Of a stretch of DNA of 64,000 nt, positions 37,700-46,219 are shown piece after piece; position 1 is the first letter of the stretch; every line of letters begins with the position of its first letter. The stretch covers positions 62,001 to 126,000 of the forward strand of contig NZ_AFCF02000006.1 of assembly GCF_000203975.2 (NCBI RefSeq), given 5' to 3'. This DNA comes from Leisingera sp. ANG1 (GTDB taxonomy: Bacteria; Pseudomonadota; Alphaproteobacteria; Rhodobacterales; Rhodobacteraceae). The position numbers were made by a program, and so were the translations under genes. Under the pieces are notes generated by a model. It was given only the letters and a program-made list of their open reading frames with translations. It was not told the origin of the DNA and ran no database searches.

Positions 37700-38548
37700 A
37701 TGCGCGTTATGGGGACCAATGCGCTATTTGACACCCACACCATTCGGGCTGCTGAGGCCGGAATGATCGCGCCAATTGCGCGATGGTGTGAGTGTTTGCA
37801 CGGCTGTGCGCCTTTCAGGGACGCGTTGAGCGGACTGGCGGCGGCCATTAAGGGGGAAGCAGCTGCAATTTGCAGGGTATCGGCTGGCAAGGGCCGGGCT
37901 TCAGGATCAGTTATCTATGACAGGGCCGCGGGCAGCGGAAACGGCTTGCCATTGGAGCGCTCCTTTGCCTGCTCGGTGCTGGGCAGTTATCTGGACAAGG
38001 CCAAACCAGGGCTGATCTGGTACAAATCCATGAGCGATGAGGCGGCGGATCCGGCATTGGACCGGTTCCACAGCGATCGCAAACTGGTGGAGCTGGCGGT
38101 GATCCCGCTGTCTTCCGGCGAGCAGCACACCGATTTCCTGGAGTTGCATTTCGCAACCCGGCCCGGTGCGGTGCAGCAAGCGCTGCTGAACATCATTTCC
38201 GGCACTTTGGTGCGGACATGGACCAACCGCTCTCCCGGCCTCTATGCTGAGGCCTGCCTGAAGGAACGCCGCGTAGCCCGGAATGCCGAAGTCGCGGCGC
38301 ATCTGCTAAGCATGGAAAACCCGGCCCAGCTGAGCCGCGCCGAATACCGGGTCTGCGTTCTGCTGAGCAAGGGCCAGCCGGCCAAGCGGGTGCAGTCGGA
38401 CCTGGGGATCTCGAAATCGACGCTGCGCACCCATCTGCGCAACATCTACGCCAAGACACACACCCGCAATATGAGCGAGCTGGTCTATCAGCTGGTCTCG
38501 GTTGACACCTTCGCCGGCCAGACACCGCGGCGAAGCTCTGCTGCATGA
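37700..38548 (+). CDS. LuxR-family regulator within the Tad locus
   Basis: A 282-residue regulator. The C-terminal 65 residues form a LuxR/GerE helix-turn-helix (LSRAEYRVCVLLSKGQPAKRV, then ISKSTLRTHLRNIYAKT). The N-terminal 200 residues match no sensory domain I can name; there is no acyl-homoserine-lactone pattern and no receiver aspartate set. It overlaps the prepilin peptidase gene by 4 bases (ATGA) and is preceded by an AT-rich 242-base region with a TTGACG box near 37583, so it and cpaA probably form a separate transcript controlling the pilus. Confidence 0.85.
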   Translation: MRVMGTNALFDTHTIRAAEAGMIAPIARWCECLHGCAPFRDALSGLAAAIKGEAAAICRVSAGKGRASGSVIYDRAAGSGNGLPLERSFACSVLGSYLDKAKPGLIWYKSMSDEAADPALDRFHSDRKLVELAVIPLSSGEQHTDFLELHFATRPGAVQQALLNIISGTLVRTWTNRSPGLYAEACLKERRVARNAEVAAHLLSMENPAQLSRAEYRVCVLLSKGQPAKRVQSDLGISKSTLRTHLRNIYAKTHTRNMSELVYQLVSVDTFAGQTPRRSSAA

Positions 38549-39027
38549 CGGGCTTTGTTGAGCTGCTGCCGCTGGCCGCAGCCCTGCCGGTTCTGATCTG
38601 TGCCGGGCTGGGGGACCTGCGATGCCTGCGGATTTCCAACCGCCAGATGCTGGGATTGGCAGCCGTGTTTCTGCTGACAGCACCGCTGCTGCCGCTGGCG
38701 GAAACGGGGCTGCGGGTGCTGGCAGCGGGCACTGTCTTTGCGCTGTGTTTCGCGCTGTTCTGCTTGCGGGTGCTGGCGGGTGGCGACGTCAAGATGATGG
38801 CACTGGCCATGCTGTTTGTGCCGTCTTCTGCGCTTGCCGCCTTCGGCTGGAGTTTCAGCGCTGCAATGCTCACCGTGCCCTTGGCTTTGACGCTGCTGGG
38901 CCGGACAGAGGCCGCCGCCGGCTGGCGGCAGTGGGCCTCGCTTCAGACGCCGGGGAAAATGCCGATGGGGGCGGCAATTTCCCTGGCTCTGATGCTCTTG
39001 CTTATTCTTCAGGCTGGCAGGGTCTGA
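38545..39027 (+). CDS. cpaA: Prepilin peptidase CpaA/TadV
   Basis: A 160-residue membrane aspartyl protease that cleaves Flp and the pseudopilins. The first catalytic aspartate is in AGLGDLRCLRISN, and the second is in the family motif GGDVKMMAL. It has about four to five helices, the short TadV form lacking the methylase domain of PilD. Translation is coupled to the LuxR-type gene. Confidence 0.92.
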   Translation: MTGFVELLPLAAALPVLICAGLGDLRCLRISNRQMLGLAAVFLLTAPLLPLAETGLRVLAAGTVFALCFALFCLRVLAGGDVKMMALAMLFVPSSALAAFGWSFSAAMLTVPLALTLLGRTEAAAGWRQWASLQTPGKMPMGAAISLALMLLLILQAGRV

Positions 39028-39048
39028 TCCTGAATGGCGGCTGGCAAC

Positions 39049-39507
39049 TTAGCGGGCAGGCGGAAACACCGCCGTCCGCTTGACCGTTCCATACACAAAA
39101 CTGGTGTCGATGGAGGCAATGCCGCCGACCGGGTGGATGCGGGTGCGGATAAACTCCTCATAGGCCTCCAGGTCCGGCACGAGCACCCGCAACTGGTAAT
39201 CCATCGCACCGGTCAGCACGTGGCATTCCAGCACCTCGTCGATCAGCTGCATCTTGCGTTCGAAATTCTTCACATCCGCCTCGCCGTGCCGCTCCAGCTT
39301 GATGCGGACAAAGACGGTGATTGGCAGCCCGTAGGATTTGGCATCAACCACCGCGCTGTAGCCCTGGATCACGCCCTGGGCCTCCAGATTGCGCACTCGC
39401 CGCAGGCAGGGGGAGGGGGAGAGACTCACTGCCTCCGCCAGGTCCTGGTTGGTCATCCGGCCGTCCCGCTGCAGGGCGCGGATGATCTGGCGGTCCTTGC
39501 TGTCCAT
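39049..39507 (-). CDS. Lrp/AsnC family regulator (MdeR-like)
   Basis: A 152-residue regulator with an N-terminal helix-turn-helix (LDxx-like MTNQDLAEAVSLSPSPCLRRV) and a C-terminal RAM domain. The ATG at MDSKDRQII has AGGA 7 bases upstream and is preferred to an upstream TTG. It is divergent from the methionine gamma-lyase gene, as MdeR is in Pseudomonas putida, where it activates mdeAB in response to methionine. Role here inferred from that match. Confidence 0.9.
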   Translation of the reverse strand: MDSKDRQIIRALQRDGRMTNQDLAEAVSLSPSPCLRRVRNLEAQGVIQGYSAVVDAKSYGLPITVFVRIKLERHGEADVKNFERKMQLIDEVLECHVLTGAMDYQLRVLVPDLEAYEEFIRTRIHPVGGIASIDTSFVYGTVKRTAVFPPAR

Positions 39508-39538
39508 TTTGAGGTCCTGTTTGGCATAATCTGCCAAA

Positions 39539-39562
39539 AATTATATCTAATCAGAAATAATT
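39539..39562. promoter_or_regulatory. Putative Lrp/MdeR operator
   Basis: Arms AATTATATCT and AGAAATAATT, complementary at 9 of 10 positions with a 4-base spacer, lie between the divergent lrp and megL genes. AT-rich imperfect palindromes of this kind are typical for Lrp-family sites. Confidence 0.6.
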
Positions 39563-39622
39563 CGCAATCCATTGCCGCTGAAACAGGCGGATGATGCCTG
39601 TAACAACAGACAGGAGCATCCC

Positions 39623-40825
39623 ATGAAAACCTCCGGCGGCTTTGCCACCCGTGCCATCCACCACGCCTATGACCCGCAGGACAACGAAGGCGCGCTGACG
39701 CCGCCGTTGCACCTGACCTCGACCTTCACGTTTGAGACCGCCGAGGCCGGTGGCGAGATGTTCGCAGGCGAACGCCAGGGCCATATCTACAGCCGGATCT
39801 CCAACCCGACCTGCGACTTGCTGGAGCAGCGCATAGCCACGCTGGAAGGCGCCGAGGCGGGCCTAGCGCTCAGCAGCGGCATGGGCGCCATCACTGCGGT
39901 TCTGTGGACACTGCTATCACCCGGTGACGAGGTGATCGTGGACAAGACGCTTTATGGCTGCACCTTTGCCTTCATGCGCCACGGGCTGGCGAAATGGGGC
40001 GTCACCATCACCCATGTGGACATGACCGACATGGAAAATCTGCGCGCAGCAGTGTCGGACAAGACCCGGGTGGTGTATTTCGAGACCCCGGCCAACCCGA
40101 ACATGCGGCTGGTGGACATCGCGGCGGCATCTGAAATCGCCCACGCCGCAGGTGCGCAGGTGGTGGTCGACAACACCTATGCCACCCCTTATCTGACCCG
40201 CCCGCTTGAGCTGGGCGCTGATATCGTGCTGCATTCCGCCACCAAATACCTGGGCGGCCACGGCGATGTGGTGGCGGGCCTTGTCGCGGGCACCGCGGAG
40301 CAGATTGCTGAAATCCGCCTGGTCGGTATGAAAGACATGACCGGCGCAGTGATGGCGCCCTTCAATGCCATGCTGATCCTGCGCGGCCTCAAGACCCTGG
40401 CGCTGCGGATGGACCGCCACTGCGCCTCTGCCGTCACCGTGGCCGATTATCTTGCCGCCCACCCGGCAGTGAAGTCGGTGTCCTTCCCGGGGCACGAGAG
40501 CTTTGCCCAGGCCGATGTGGCCAAGCGCCAGATGGCACAGCCCGGCGCCATGATCGCCTTTGAGGTCGAGGGCGGCCTGCAGGGCGGCATTGCCTTCATG
40601 AACGGTCTGCAGATGATCCAACGGGCGGTATCGCTAGGCGATGCGGAAACCCTGATCCAGCATCCGGCCTCGATGACCCATTCGACCTACACCCCGGAAG
40701 AGCGCGCCGAGCACGGCATCAGCGACGGGCTGATCCGCCTGTCGGTGGGGCTGGAGGATGTGGCCGACATTCTGGCCGATCTGGAACAGGCCTTGCCCGC
40801 CCCCGTGCAGCACGCCGCCGAGTAA
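39623..40825 (+). CDS. megL: Methionine gamma-lyase
   Basis: PLP enzyme splitting methionine to methanethiol, 2-oxobutyrate and ammonia. The 400-residue sequence has the PLP lysine K208 (HSATKYLGGHGD) and the Y111-G-C113-T motif; the cysteine at this place distinguishes methionine gamma-lyase from cystathionine enzymes, where other residues occur. The start at MKTSGGFATR has a CAGGAG ribosome site. The next gene encodes an E1 enzyme that could oxidise the 2-oxobutyrate. Confidence 0.93.
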   Translation: MKTSGGFATRAIHHAYDPQDNEGALTPPLHLTSTFTFETAEAGGEMFAGERQGHIYSRISNPTCDLLEQRIATLEGAEAGLALSSGMGAITAVLWTLLSPGDEVIVDKTLYGCTFAFMRHGLAKWGVTITHVDMTDMENLRAAVSDKTRVVYFETPANPNMRLVDIAAASEIAHAAGAQVVVDNTYATPYLTRPLELGADIVLHSATKYLGGHGDVVAGLVAGTAEQIAEIRLVGMKDMTGAVMAPFNAMLILRGLKTLALRMDRHCASAVTVADYLAAHPAVKSVSFPGHESFAQADVAKRQMAQPGAMIAFEVEGGLQGGIAFMNGLQMIQRAVSLGDAETLIQHPASMTHSTYTPEERAEHGISDGLIRLSVGLEDVADILADLEQALPAPVQHAAE

Positions 40826-40835
40826 GGAGAGAGCC

Positions 40836-43220
40836 ATGCGCCCCGATCTGACCCACCTCAAGACCATCGAACAGCGGCTCTTGTGGCTGTCGCATTGGAT
40901 GATCCACAACGCGAACCACATCCGCCCCAAGGCGGACGGGATCAAGATCGGGGGGCACCAGGCCTCTTCGGCGTCGATGGTGTCGATCATGACGGCGCTT
41001 TATTTCTCGGCGCTGAAACCGGGCGACCGGGTGGCGGTGAAACCGCATGCCTCGCCCGTCTTTCACGCGATGCAGTACCTGATGGGCAATCAGACGCGCG
41101 AGAAAATGGAGAACTTCCGCGGCTTCGGCGGTGTGCAAAGCTATCCCAGCCGCACCAAGGACGTGGATGACGTGGATTTTTCCACCGGCTCTGTCGGGCT
41201 GGGTGTCGGGATCACCGCGCTGGCCTCCATGGTGCAGGACTTCATCACCGCCAAGGACTGGGGCAAGGATGCCCGCACCGGCCGCATGGTGGCACTGGCG
41301 GGCGATGCAGAACTGGACGAGGGCAACATCTACGAAGTGCTGCAGGAGGGCTGGAAGAACGATCTGCGCAACACCTGGTGGATCATCGACTACAACCGCC
41401 AGTCGCTGGACGGCATTGTCCGCGAAGGCCTGTTCGAGCGGATCGAGAAGATCTTTGACGCCTTCGGCTGGGACGTGGTGCGGGTGAAATACGGCGCCCT
41501 GCAGCGGACCGCGTTCGAGGAGCCGGGCGGCGAAGCTTTGCGCGCCTGGATCGACGCCTGCCCGAACCAGCAGTATTCCGCGCTCACCTACATGGGCGGC
41601 GCGGTTTGGCGGCAGCACCTGATGGATGATCTGGGCGACCAGGGCGATGTCAGCGCGCTGATTGAGAAACGCAGCGATGATGAGCTGGCGGAGCTGATGG
41701 AAAACCTCGGCGGCAACTGCGTCGAGACGATGGCGGATGTGTTCGCTTCCATCACCCACGACCGCCCGGTCTGCTTCCTGGCCTATACGGTCAAGGGCTG
41801 GGGTACGCCGATTGCCGGCCACAAGGACAACCACGGCGGCCTGATGACCAAGGCCCAGATGACGGACTGGCAGGCCCATATGGGCGTCGCCGCAGGGGAG
41901 GAGTGGGAGCCCTTCGCCACCGTCGCCGACCCCGCCGCGCTGCAAGGCTTTCTTCGCCAGGTGCCGTTCTTTGCCGAAGGCCCGCGCCGCCATTTCGACG
42001 CGCCGCTGCCGGTGCCCGCGATTGCCATCGACACCTCCCGCGAAATCTCCACCCAGATGGCGTTCGGCAAGATCCTTGATGATCTGTCCAAGGGGGACAG
42101 CGAACTGGCGGCTCGGATCCTCACCACCTCGCCCGATGTGACCGGCACCACCGGGCTGGGGCCGTGGGTCAACCGGCGCAAGCTGTTTGCCCGTGAGGTG
42201 CAGCAGGACGCCTTCATCGAGCACCGCATCCCCTCCACCGCGAAGTGGAACTTTGCTCCCGAGGGCCAGCACCTGGAGTTGGGCATCGCAGAGATGAACC
42301 TGTTCCTGCTGCTGGGCGCCGCAGGGCTGTCGCATTCGCTGTTCGGCAAGCGGGTGATCCCCATCGGCACGGTTTACGACCCCTTTGTCTGCCGCGGTCT
42401 CGATGCGCTGAACTATGCCTGCTATCAGGATGCGCGTTTCATGATCGTCGGCACCCCCTCCGGGGTGACGCTGGCGCCCGAAGGCGGCGCGCATCAGTCC
42501 ATCGGCACGCCGCTCATCGGGATGTCACAGGACGGGCTGGCGTCGTTTGAGCCTTCTTTTGCCGATGAACTGGCGGTGATCATGGAATGGGCCTTCGACT
42601 ACCTGCAGCGCGACGGCGAGGGCGATCCGGATGAGCGCACCTGGCTGCGCGACGAGACCGGCGGCTCGGTCTACCTGCGCCTCACCACCAGCCCGATGGA
42701 GCAGCCCGGAAAGCGCGCCGACGAGGACTTCCGCCAGGGCGCCATCGACGGCGGCTACTGGCTGCGCAAGCCGGGGCCAAACTGCGATGTTGTAATTGCC
42801 TATCAGGGCGCAGTGGCGCCGGAGGCGATCAAGGCCGCGGGCATCATCGGCGAAAGCCGCCGCGACGTGGGCGTGCTGGCGGTGACCTCTGCCGACCGGC
42901 TGAATGCGGGCTGGACCGCGGCGCAGCGGGCGCGCTCGCGCGGCAACGCCGCCGCCAGGTCCCATATTGAGACGCTGATGCAGGACCTGCCGCCGCACTG
43001 CAAGGTGATCACCGTGATTGACGGCCACCCGGCGACGCTGGCCTGGCTGGGCGGGGTTGCGGGCCACCAGACCGTGCCCCTGGGTGTGGAGCATTTCGGC
43101 CAGACCGGCACCATCGGCGATCTCTACCGCCACCACGGGCTGGACGCTGCCGCCATCGTGGCCAAGGTGAACGGCCTGACCGCCGGCAAACGGGTCAGCA
43201 ACGCCGTGCCGGCCGGGTAA
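40836..43220 (+). CDS. AceE-like thiamine-diphosphate E1 enzyme, probable 2-oxobutyrate dehydrogenase (MdeB-like)
   Basis: A 794-residue homodimeric-type 2-oxoacid dehydrogenase E1, related to AceE and transketolase. The thiamine-diphosphate motif GDAELDEG is at 156-163, ending in DYNRQSLDG, and a transketolase-like pyrimidine domain and C-terminal domain follow. In P. putida mdeB encodes an E1 homologue that decarboxylates 2-oxobutyrate from methionine gamma-lyase; the lrp-megL-E1 order here is the same. It begins 10 bases after megL. No E2 or E3 gene is adjacent, so it must borrow them or act as a decarboxylase. Confidence 0.85.
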   Translation: MRPDLTHLKTIEQRLLWLSHWMIHNANHIRPKADGIKIGGHQASSASMVSIMTALYFSALKPGDRVAVKPHASPVFHAMQYLMGNQTREKMENFRGFGGVQSYPSRTKDVDDVDFSTGSVGLGVGITALASMVQDFITAKDWGKDARTGRMVALAGDAELDEGNIYEVLQEGWKNDLRNTWWIIDYNRQSLDGIVREGLFERIEKIFDAFGWDVVRVKYGALQRTAFEEPGGEALRAWIDACPNQQYSALTYMGGAVWRQHLMDDLGDQGDVSALIEKRSDDELAELMENLGGNCVETMADVFASITHDRPVCFLAYTVKGWGTPIAGHKDNHGGLMTKAQMTDWQAHMGVAAGEEWEPFATVADPAALQGFLRQVPFFAEGPRRHFDAPLPVPAIAIDTSREISTQMAFGKILDDLSKGDSELAARILTTSPDVTGTTGLGPWVNRRKLFAREVQQDAFIEHRIPSTAKWNFAPEGQHLELGIAEMNLFLLLGAAGLSHSLFGKRVIPIGTVYDPFVCRGLDALNYACYQDARFMIVGTPSGVTLAPEGGAHQSIGTPLIGMSQDGLASFEPSFADELAVIMEWAFDYLQRDGEGDPDERTWLRDETGGSVYLRLTTSPMEQPGKRADEDFRQGAIDGGYWLRKPGPNCDVVIAYQGAVAPEAIKAAGIIGESRRDVGVLAVTSADRLNAGWTAAQRARSRGNAAARSHIETLMQDLPPHCKVITVIDGHPATLAWLGGVAGHQTVPLGVEHFGQTGTIGDLYRHHGLDAAAIVAKVNGLTAGKRVSNAVPAG

Positions 43221-43257
43221 TCACCCGTCTGAGCTTGCTGGATCAGACTGAAGTACA

Positions 43258-43290
43258 GGGGCGGCCGCGCGGAAGCACGGCCGCCCTTTT
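43258..43290 (+). terminator. Intrinsic terminator after the megL operon
   Basis: Stem GGGCGGCCG/CGGCCGCCC, loop of about 10 bases, then TTTT. It lies between the E1 gene and the convergent decarboxylase gene. Confidence 0.85.
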
Positions 43291-43293
43291 GCG

Positions 43294-45582
43294 TTATTCC
43301 GCCACGCAGTCGGCGAAGTAATGGGTTAGCCCGTCGGGGCCGGTCTCCTGCACCAGCCCGTGAATGTCGGTCTCGAAACCGGGACAGTCCCGCGCAAAAG
43401 CGCGGTTGAATTTCAGGTATTCCACGATCTTCTTGTTGAACACCTCGCCGGGGATCAACAGCGGAATGCCGGGCGGGTAGGGGGTCACCAGGCTGGTGGT
43501 GATGCGCCCCTCCAGATCATCAATCGGCACCCGCTGGGTGGTGCGCCGGGCGATGTGGCTGAAGGCATCGCTCGGTTTCATCGCTGGGGTCAGGTCGCTC
43601 AGGTACATCTCGGTCGACAGCCGTGCCACGTTGTTTTTGGAGTACAGCGCATGCACATGTTCGCACAGGTCGCGCAGGCCCATCTGCTCATACCGCGGCT
43701 GGCTGGCGCAGAATTCCGGCATCGCGCGCGGCACGGCCAGGTTGCGGGCAAAGTCGTCCTTGAACTGCTGCAGCGCGCTCAGCAGCGAGTTCCAGCGGCC
43801 CTTGGTGATGCCGATGGTGAACATGATGAAGAAGGAATAGAGTCCGGTCTTTTCCACCACCACGCCGTGCTCGGCCAGGTATTTGGTCACGATCGAGGCG
43901 GGGATGCCCCAGTCTTCGAACCGGCCGTCCAAATTGAGGCCCGGGGTGATGATGGTGGCCTTGATCGGGTCCAGCATGTTGAAGCCCGGCGCCATGTCGC
44001 CAAAGCCGTGCCAGCTGTCCTCGCCGCCTGCCTGCACACCGTCGGCATCGGTTTTCCTCAGCACCCAGTCTTTCGTGCTGCCGATGCCGTCCTCGGCCAG
44101 ATCCTCCGGCCCCCAGACTTGGAACCACCAGTCATCGGCGCCGTACTCTTCGTCGACCTTGCGCATGGCGCGGCGGAAATCCAGGGCCTCCATGATGCTT
44201 TCCTCGACCAGCGCGGTGCCGCCCGGCGGCTCCATCATCGCTGCCGCCACATCGCAGCTGGCGATGATCGAATACTGCGGGCTGGTGGAGGTGTGCATCA
44301 GATAGGCTTCGTTGAACAGATGCCGGTCCAGCTTGGTCTCCTCGCTGTCCTGCACCAGCACATGGCTGGCCTGGCTGATGCCCGCCAGCAGCTTGTGGAT
44401 CGACTGGGTGGCATAGGTCACCGAATGCTTGGTGCGCGCCCGCTTGCGGCCCATCGCGTGATAGCTGCCGTAAAACGGGTGGAAGGCCGCATGCGGCAGC
44501 CAGGCCTCGTCGAAATGCAGGTTCTCGGTATAGCCGTCCAGCTGCCCCTTGATCACCTCGGTGTTGTACAGCACCCCGTCATAGGTCGACTGGGTCAGGG
44601 TCAGGATCCGCGGTTTCACCGCATCGGCATCCACATCCTCCAGCAGCGGGTTGGCGCGGATCTTGGCCTTGATGCTGTCAATTTCGAACTCTGAATGCGG
44701 GATCGGGCCGATGATCCCCCAGTGGTTGCGGGTCGGCTTCAGGAACACCGGGATGGCGCCGGTCATGATGATCGAATGCAGGATCGACTTGTGGCAGTTG
44801 CGGTCCACCACCACCACATCGCCCGGCGCCACCGTGTGGTGCCAGACCATCTTGTTGGAGGTCGAGGTGCCATTGGTCACGAAATAGCAGTGATCGGCGT
44901 TGAAGATCCGTGCCGCGTTGCGTTCCGAGGCGCCAATCGCACCGTTGTGGTCCAGCAGCTGCCCCAACTCCTCCACCGCGTTGCAGACATCGGCCCGCAG
45001 CATGTTTTCGCCGTAGAACTGGTGGTACATCTGCCCGACCGGGCTTTTCAGGAATGCCACGCCGCCGGAATGCCCCGGGCAGTGCCAGGAATAGGAGCCG
45101 TCCTCGGCATAATCCAATAGCTTCTTGAAGAATGGCGGCTGGATGCTTTCCAGGTAACTCTTCGCCTCGCGGATGATGTGGCGGGCGACAAATTCCGGCG
45201 TGTCCTCGAACATGTGGATGAAGCCGTGCAGCTCCCGCAGGATGTCGTTGGGCAGGTGGCGGCTGGTCTTGGTCTCGCCGTAGATATAGATCGGCACATC
45301 GGCGTTCTTCCAGCGTACTTCCTCAATGAAGGTGCGCAGGGCGACTACCGCGGGGTCCAGATCCGGTCCGGGTGTGAACTCCTCGTCGTCGATCGACAGC
45401 ACAAAGGCGCTGGCGCGGGACTGTTGCTGCGCATATTGCGACAAGTCGCCGTAGCCGGTGACGCCCTGCACCTCGAACCCTTCGTCCTCGATGGCCTGCG
45501 CCAAGGCGCGGATGCCGGAGCCTGAGGAGTTTTCGGAGCGGAAATCTTCGTCAATGATGACAATGGGAAAGCGGAATTTCAT
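43294..45582 (-). CDS. Fold-I arginine/lysine/ornithine decarboxylase
   Basis: A 762-residue PLP decarboxylase with an N-terminal receiver-like wing domain (MKFRFPIVIIDEDFRSEN), the catalytic domain with D358 (NLHFDEAW) and Schiff-base lysine K397 (YATQSIHKLL), and a C-terminal domain. Length is nearest to the acid-inducible arginine decarboxylase AdiA (about 755 residues), but lysine or ornithine cannot be excluded. The ATG has a CAGGAGA ribosome site. No adjacent antiporter gene (AdiC/CadB type), so a polyamine or biosynthetic role is as likely as acid resistance. Confidence 0.88.
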   Translation of the reverse strand: MKFRFPIVIIDEDFRSENSSGSGIRALAQAIEDEGFEVQGVTGYGDLSQYAQQQSRASAFVLSIDDEEFTPGPDLDPAVVALRTFIEEVRWKNADVPIYIYGETKTSRHLPNDILRELHGFIHMFEDTPEFVARHIIREAKSYLESIQPPFFKKLLDYAEDGSYSWHCPGHSGGVAFLKSPVGQMYHQFYGENMLRADVCNAVEELGQLLDHNGAIGASERNAARIFNADHCYFVTNGTSTSNKMVWHHTVAPGDVVVVDRNCHKSILHSIIMTGAIPVFLKPTRNHWGIIGPIPHSEFEIDSIKAKIRANPLLEDVDADAVKPRILTLTQSTYDGVLYNTEVIKGQLDGYTENLHFDEAWLPHAAFHPFYGSYHAMGRKRARTKHSVTYATQSIHKLLAGISQASHVLVQDSEETKLDRHLFNEAYLMHTSTSPQYSIIASCDVAAAMMEPPGGTALVEESIMEALDFRRAMRKVDEEYGADDWWFQVWGPEDLAEDGIGSTKDWVLRKTDADGVQAGGEDSWHGFGDMAPGFNMLDPIKATIITPGLNLDGRFEDWGIPASIVTKYLAEHGVVVEKTGLYSFFIMFTIGITKGRWNSLLSALQQFKDDFARNLAVPRAMPEFCASQPRYEQMGLRDLCEHVHALYSKNNVARLSTEMYLSDLTPAMKPSDAFSHIARRTTQRVPIDDLEGRITTSLVTPYPPGIPLLIPGEVFNKKIVEYLKFNRAFARDCPGFETDIHGLVQETGPDGLTHYFADCVAE

Positions 45583-45727
45583 GCTGTTCTCCTGGAAGCA
45601 TGCCTGATTTGACGATACAGGCTGTCCGCGCTGATGCAACGCCCGCGGCAGGGCGCAGTTCGCGTTACGCTCAACCGTAAAGCCCGCCAAGAGGGCATGT
45701 GCAGAATTCGCTGGCATTTGACGGGCA

Positions 45728-45750
45728 GATAGTTGACATTGTCAATTATC
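45728..45750. promoter_or_regulatory. MarR-type operator abutting the marR start codon
   Basis: A 23-base palindrome with arms GATAGTTGACA and TGTCAATTATC around a single T, matching at 10 of 11 positions, ends exactly at the base before the ATG. It contains a TTGACA box. No ribosome-binding site fits between, so the transcript may be leaderless, and binding here would block transcription. Confidence 0.75.
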
Positions 45751-46203
45751 ATGACCCAGACACGCTTTCACCTGCATCACTCCCTTGGCTACCAGATCAC
45801 CATGCTGGCGCGTGTGATCGAACGCCGCTTTGAACAGCGCATCGCGGAACACGGGCTGACACGCGTGACTTGGTGCGTGCTGCTGGCTGCAGGGGAGGAG
45901 GGACTGGCAACGCCTTCGGAGATTGCGGATTTCATCGGCATCGACCGCACCGCCACCTCCCGCGCCTTGCGGCAGATGGAGGCGGGCGGGCTGATCACCC
46001 GCCGCAGCGGAGAGGGCGACGGGCGCTCGATCCGGGTGATGCTGACCGCGGCAGGCCAGTCGGCGTTGCAGGCGGTGCTGCCCATCGCGCAGGAGAACGC
46101 CGCGCATTTCGAGGCCAAGCTGAGCGGCGAAGAGCTTTCCGAGCTGCGCCAGTCCGCCGTCAAGCTGCTGCAGGACGAGCCGCGCATCGTCGCCAAGCTG
46201 TAA
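45751..46203 (+). CDS. MarR family regulator of the dehalogenase gene
   Basis: A 150-residue winged-helix regulator with the MarR plan: SLGYQITMLARVIERRFEQ dimer helix, a recognition helix in ADFIGIDRTATSRALRQM, and the wing ITRRSGEGDGRS. MarR proteins usually release DNA on binding an aromatic ligand. An upstream in-frame TTG at 45733 lies inside the operator and is rejected. rdhA starts 16 bases after its stop, so both form one operon, and several reductive dehalogenase genes are controlled by MarR proteins. Confidence 0.92.
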   Translation: MTQTRFHLHHSLGYQITMLARVIERRFEQRIAEHGLTRVTWCVLLAAGEEGLATPSEIADFIGIDRTATSRALRQMEAGGLITRRSGEGDGRSIRVMLTAAGQSALQAVLPIAQENAAHFEAKLSGEELSELRQSAVKLLQDEPRIVAKL

Positions 46204-46219
46204 CTCAAAGGGGCCATCC

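Noticed and set aside
43294-45582. An acid-resistance decarboxylase-antiporter system
   Set aside because: No AdiC, CadB or PotE-like antiporter gene is adjacent, so only the decarboxylase can be supported.
45733-45750. An in-frame TTG that would extend the MarR protein by six residues
   Set aside because: It lies inside the 23-base palindrome, which is better explained as the operator; the homologous start is the ATG at 45751.
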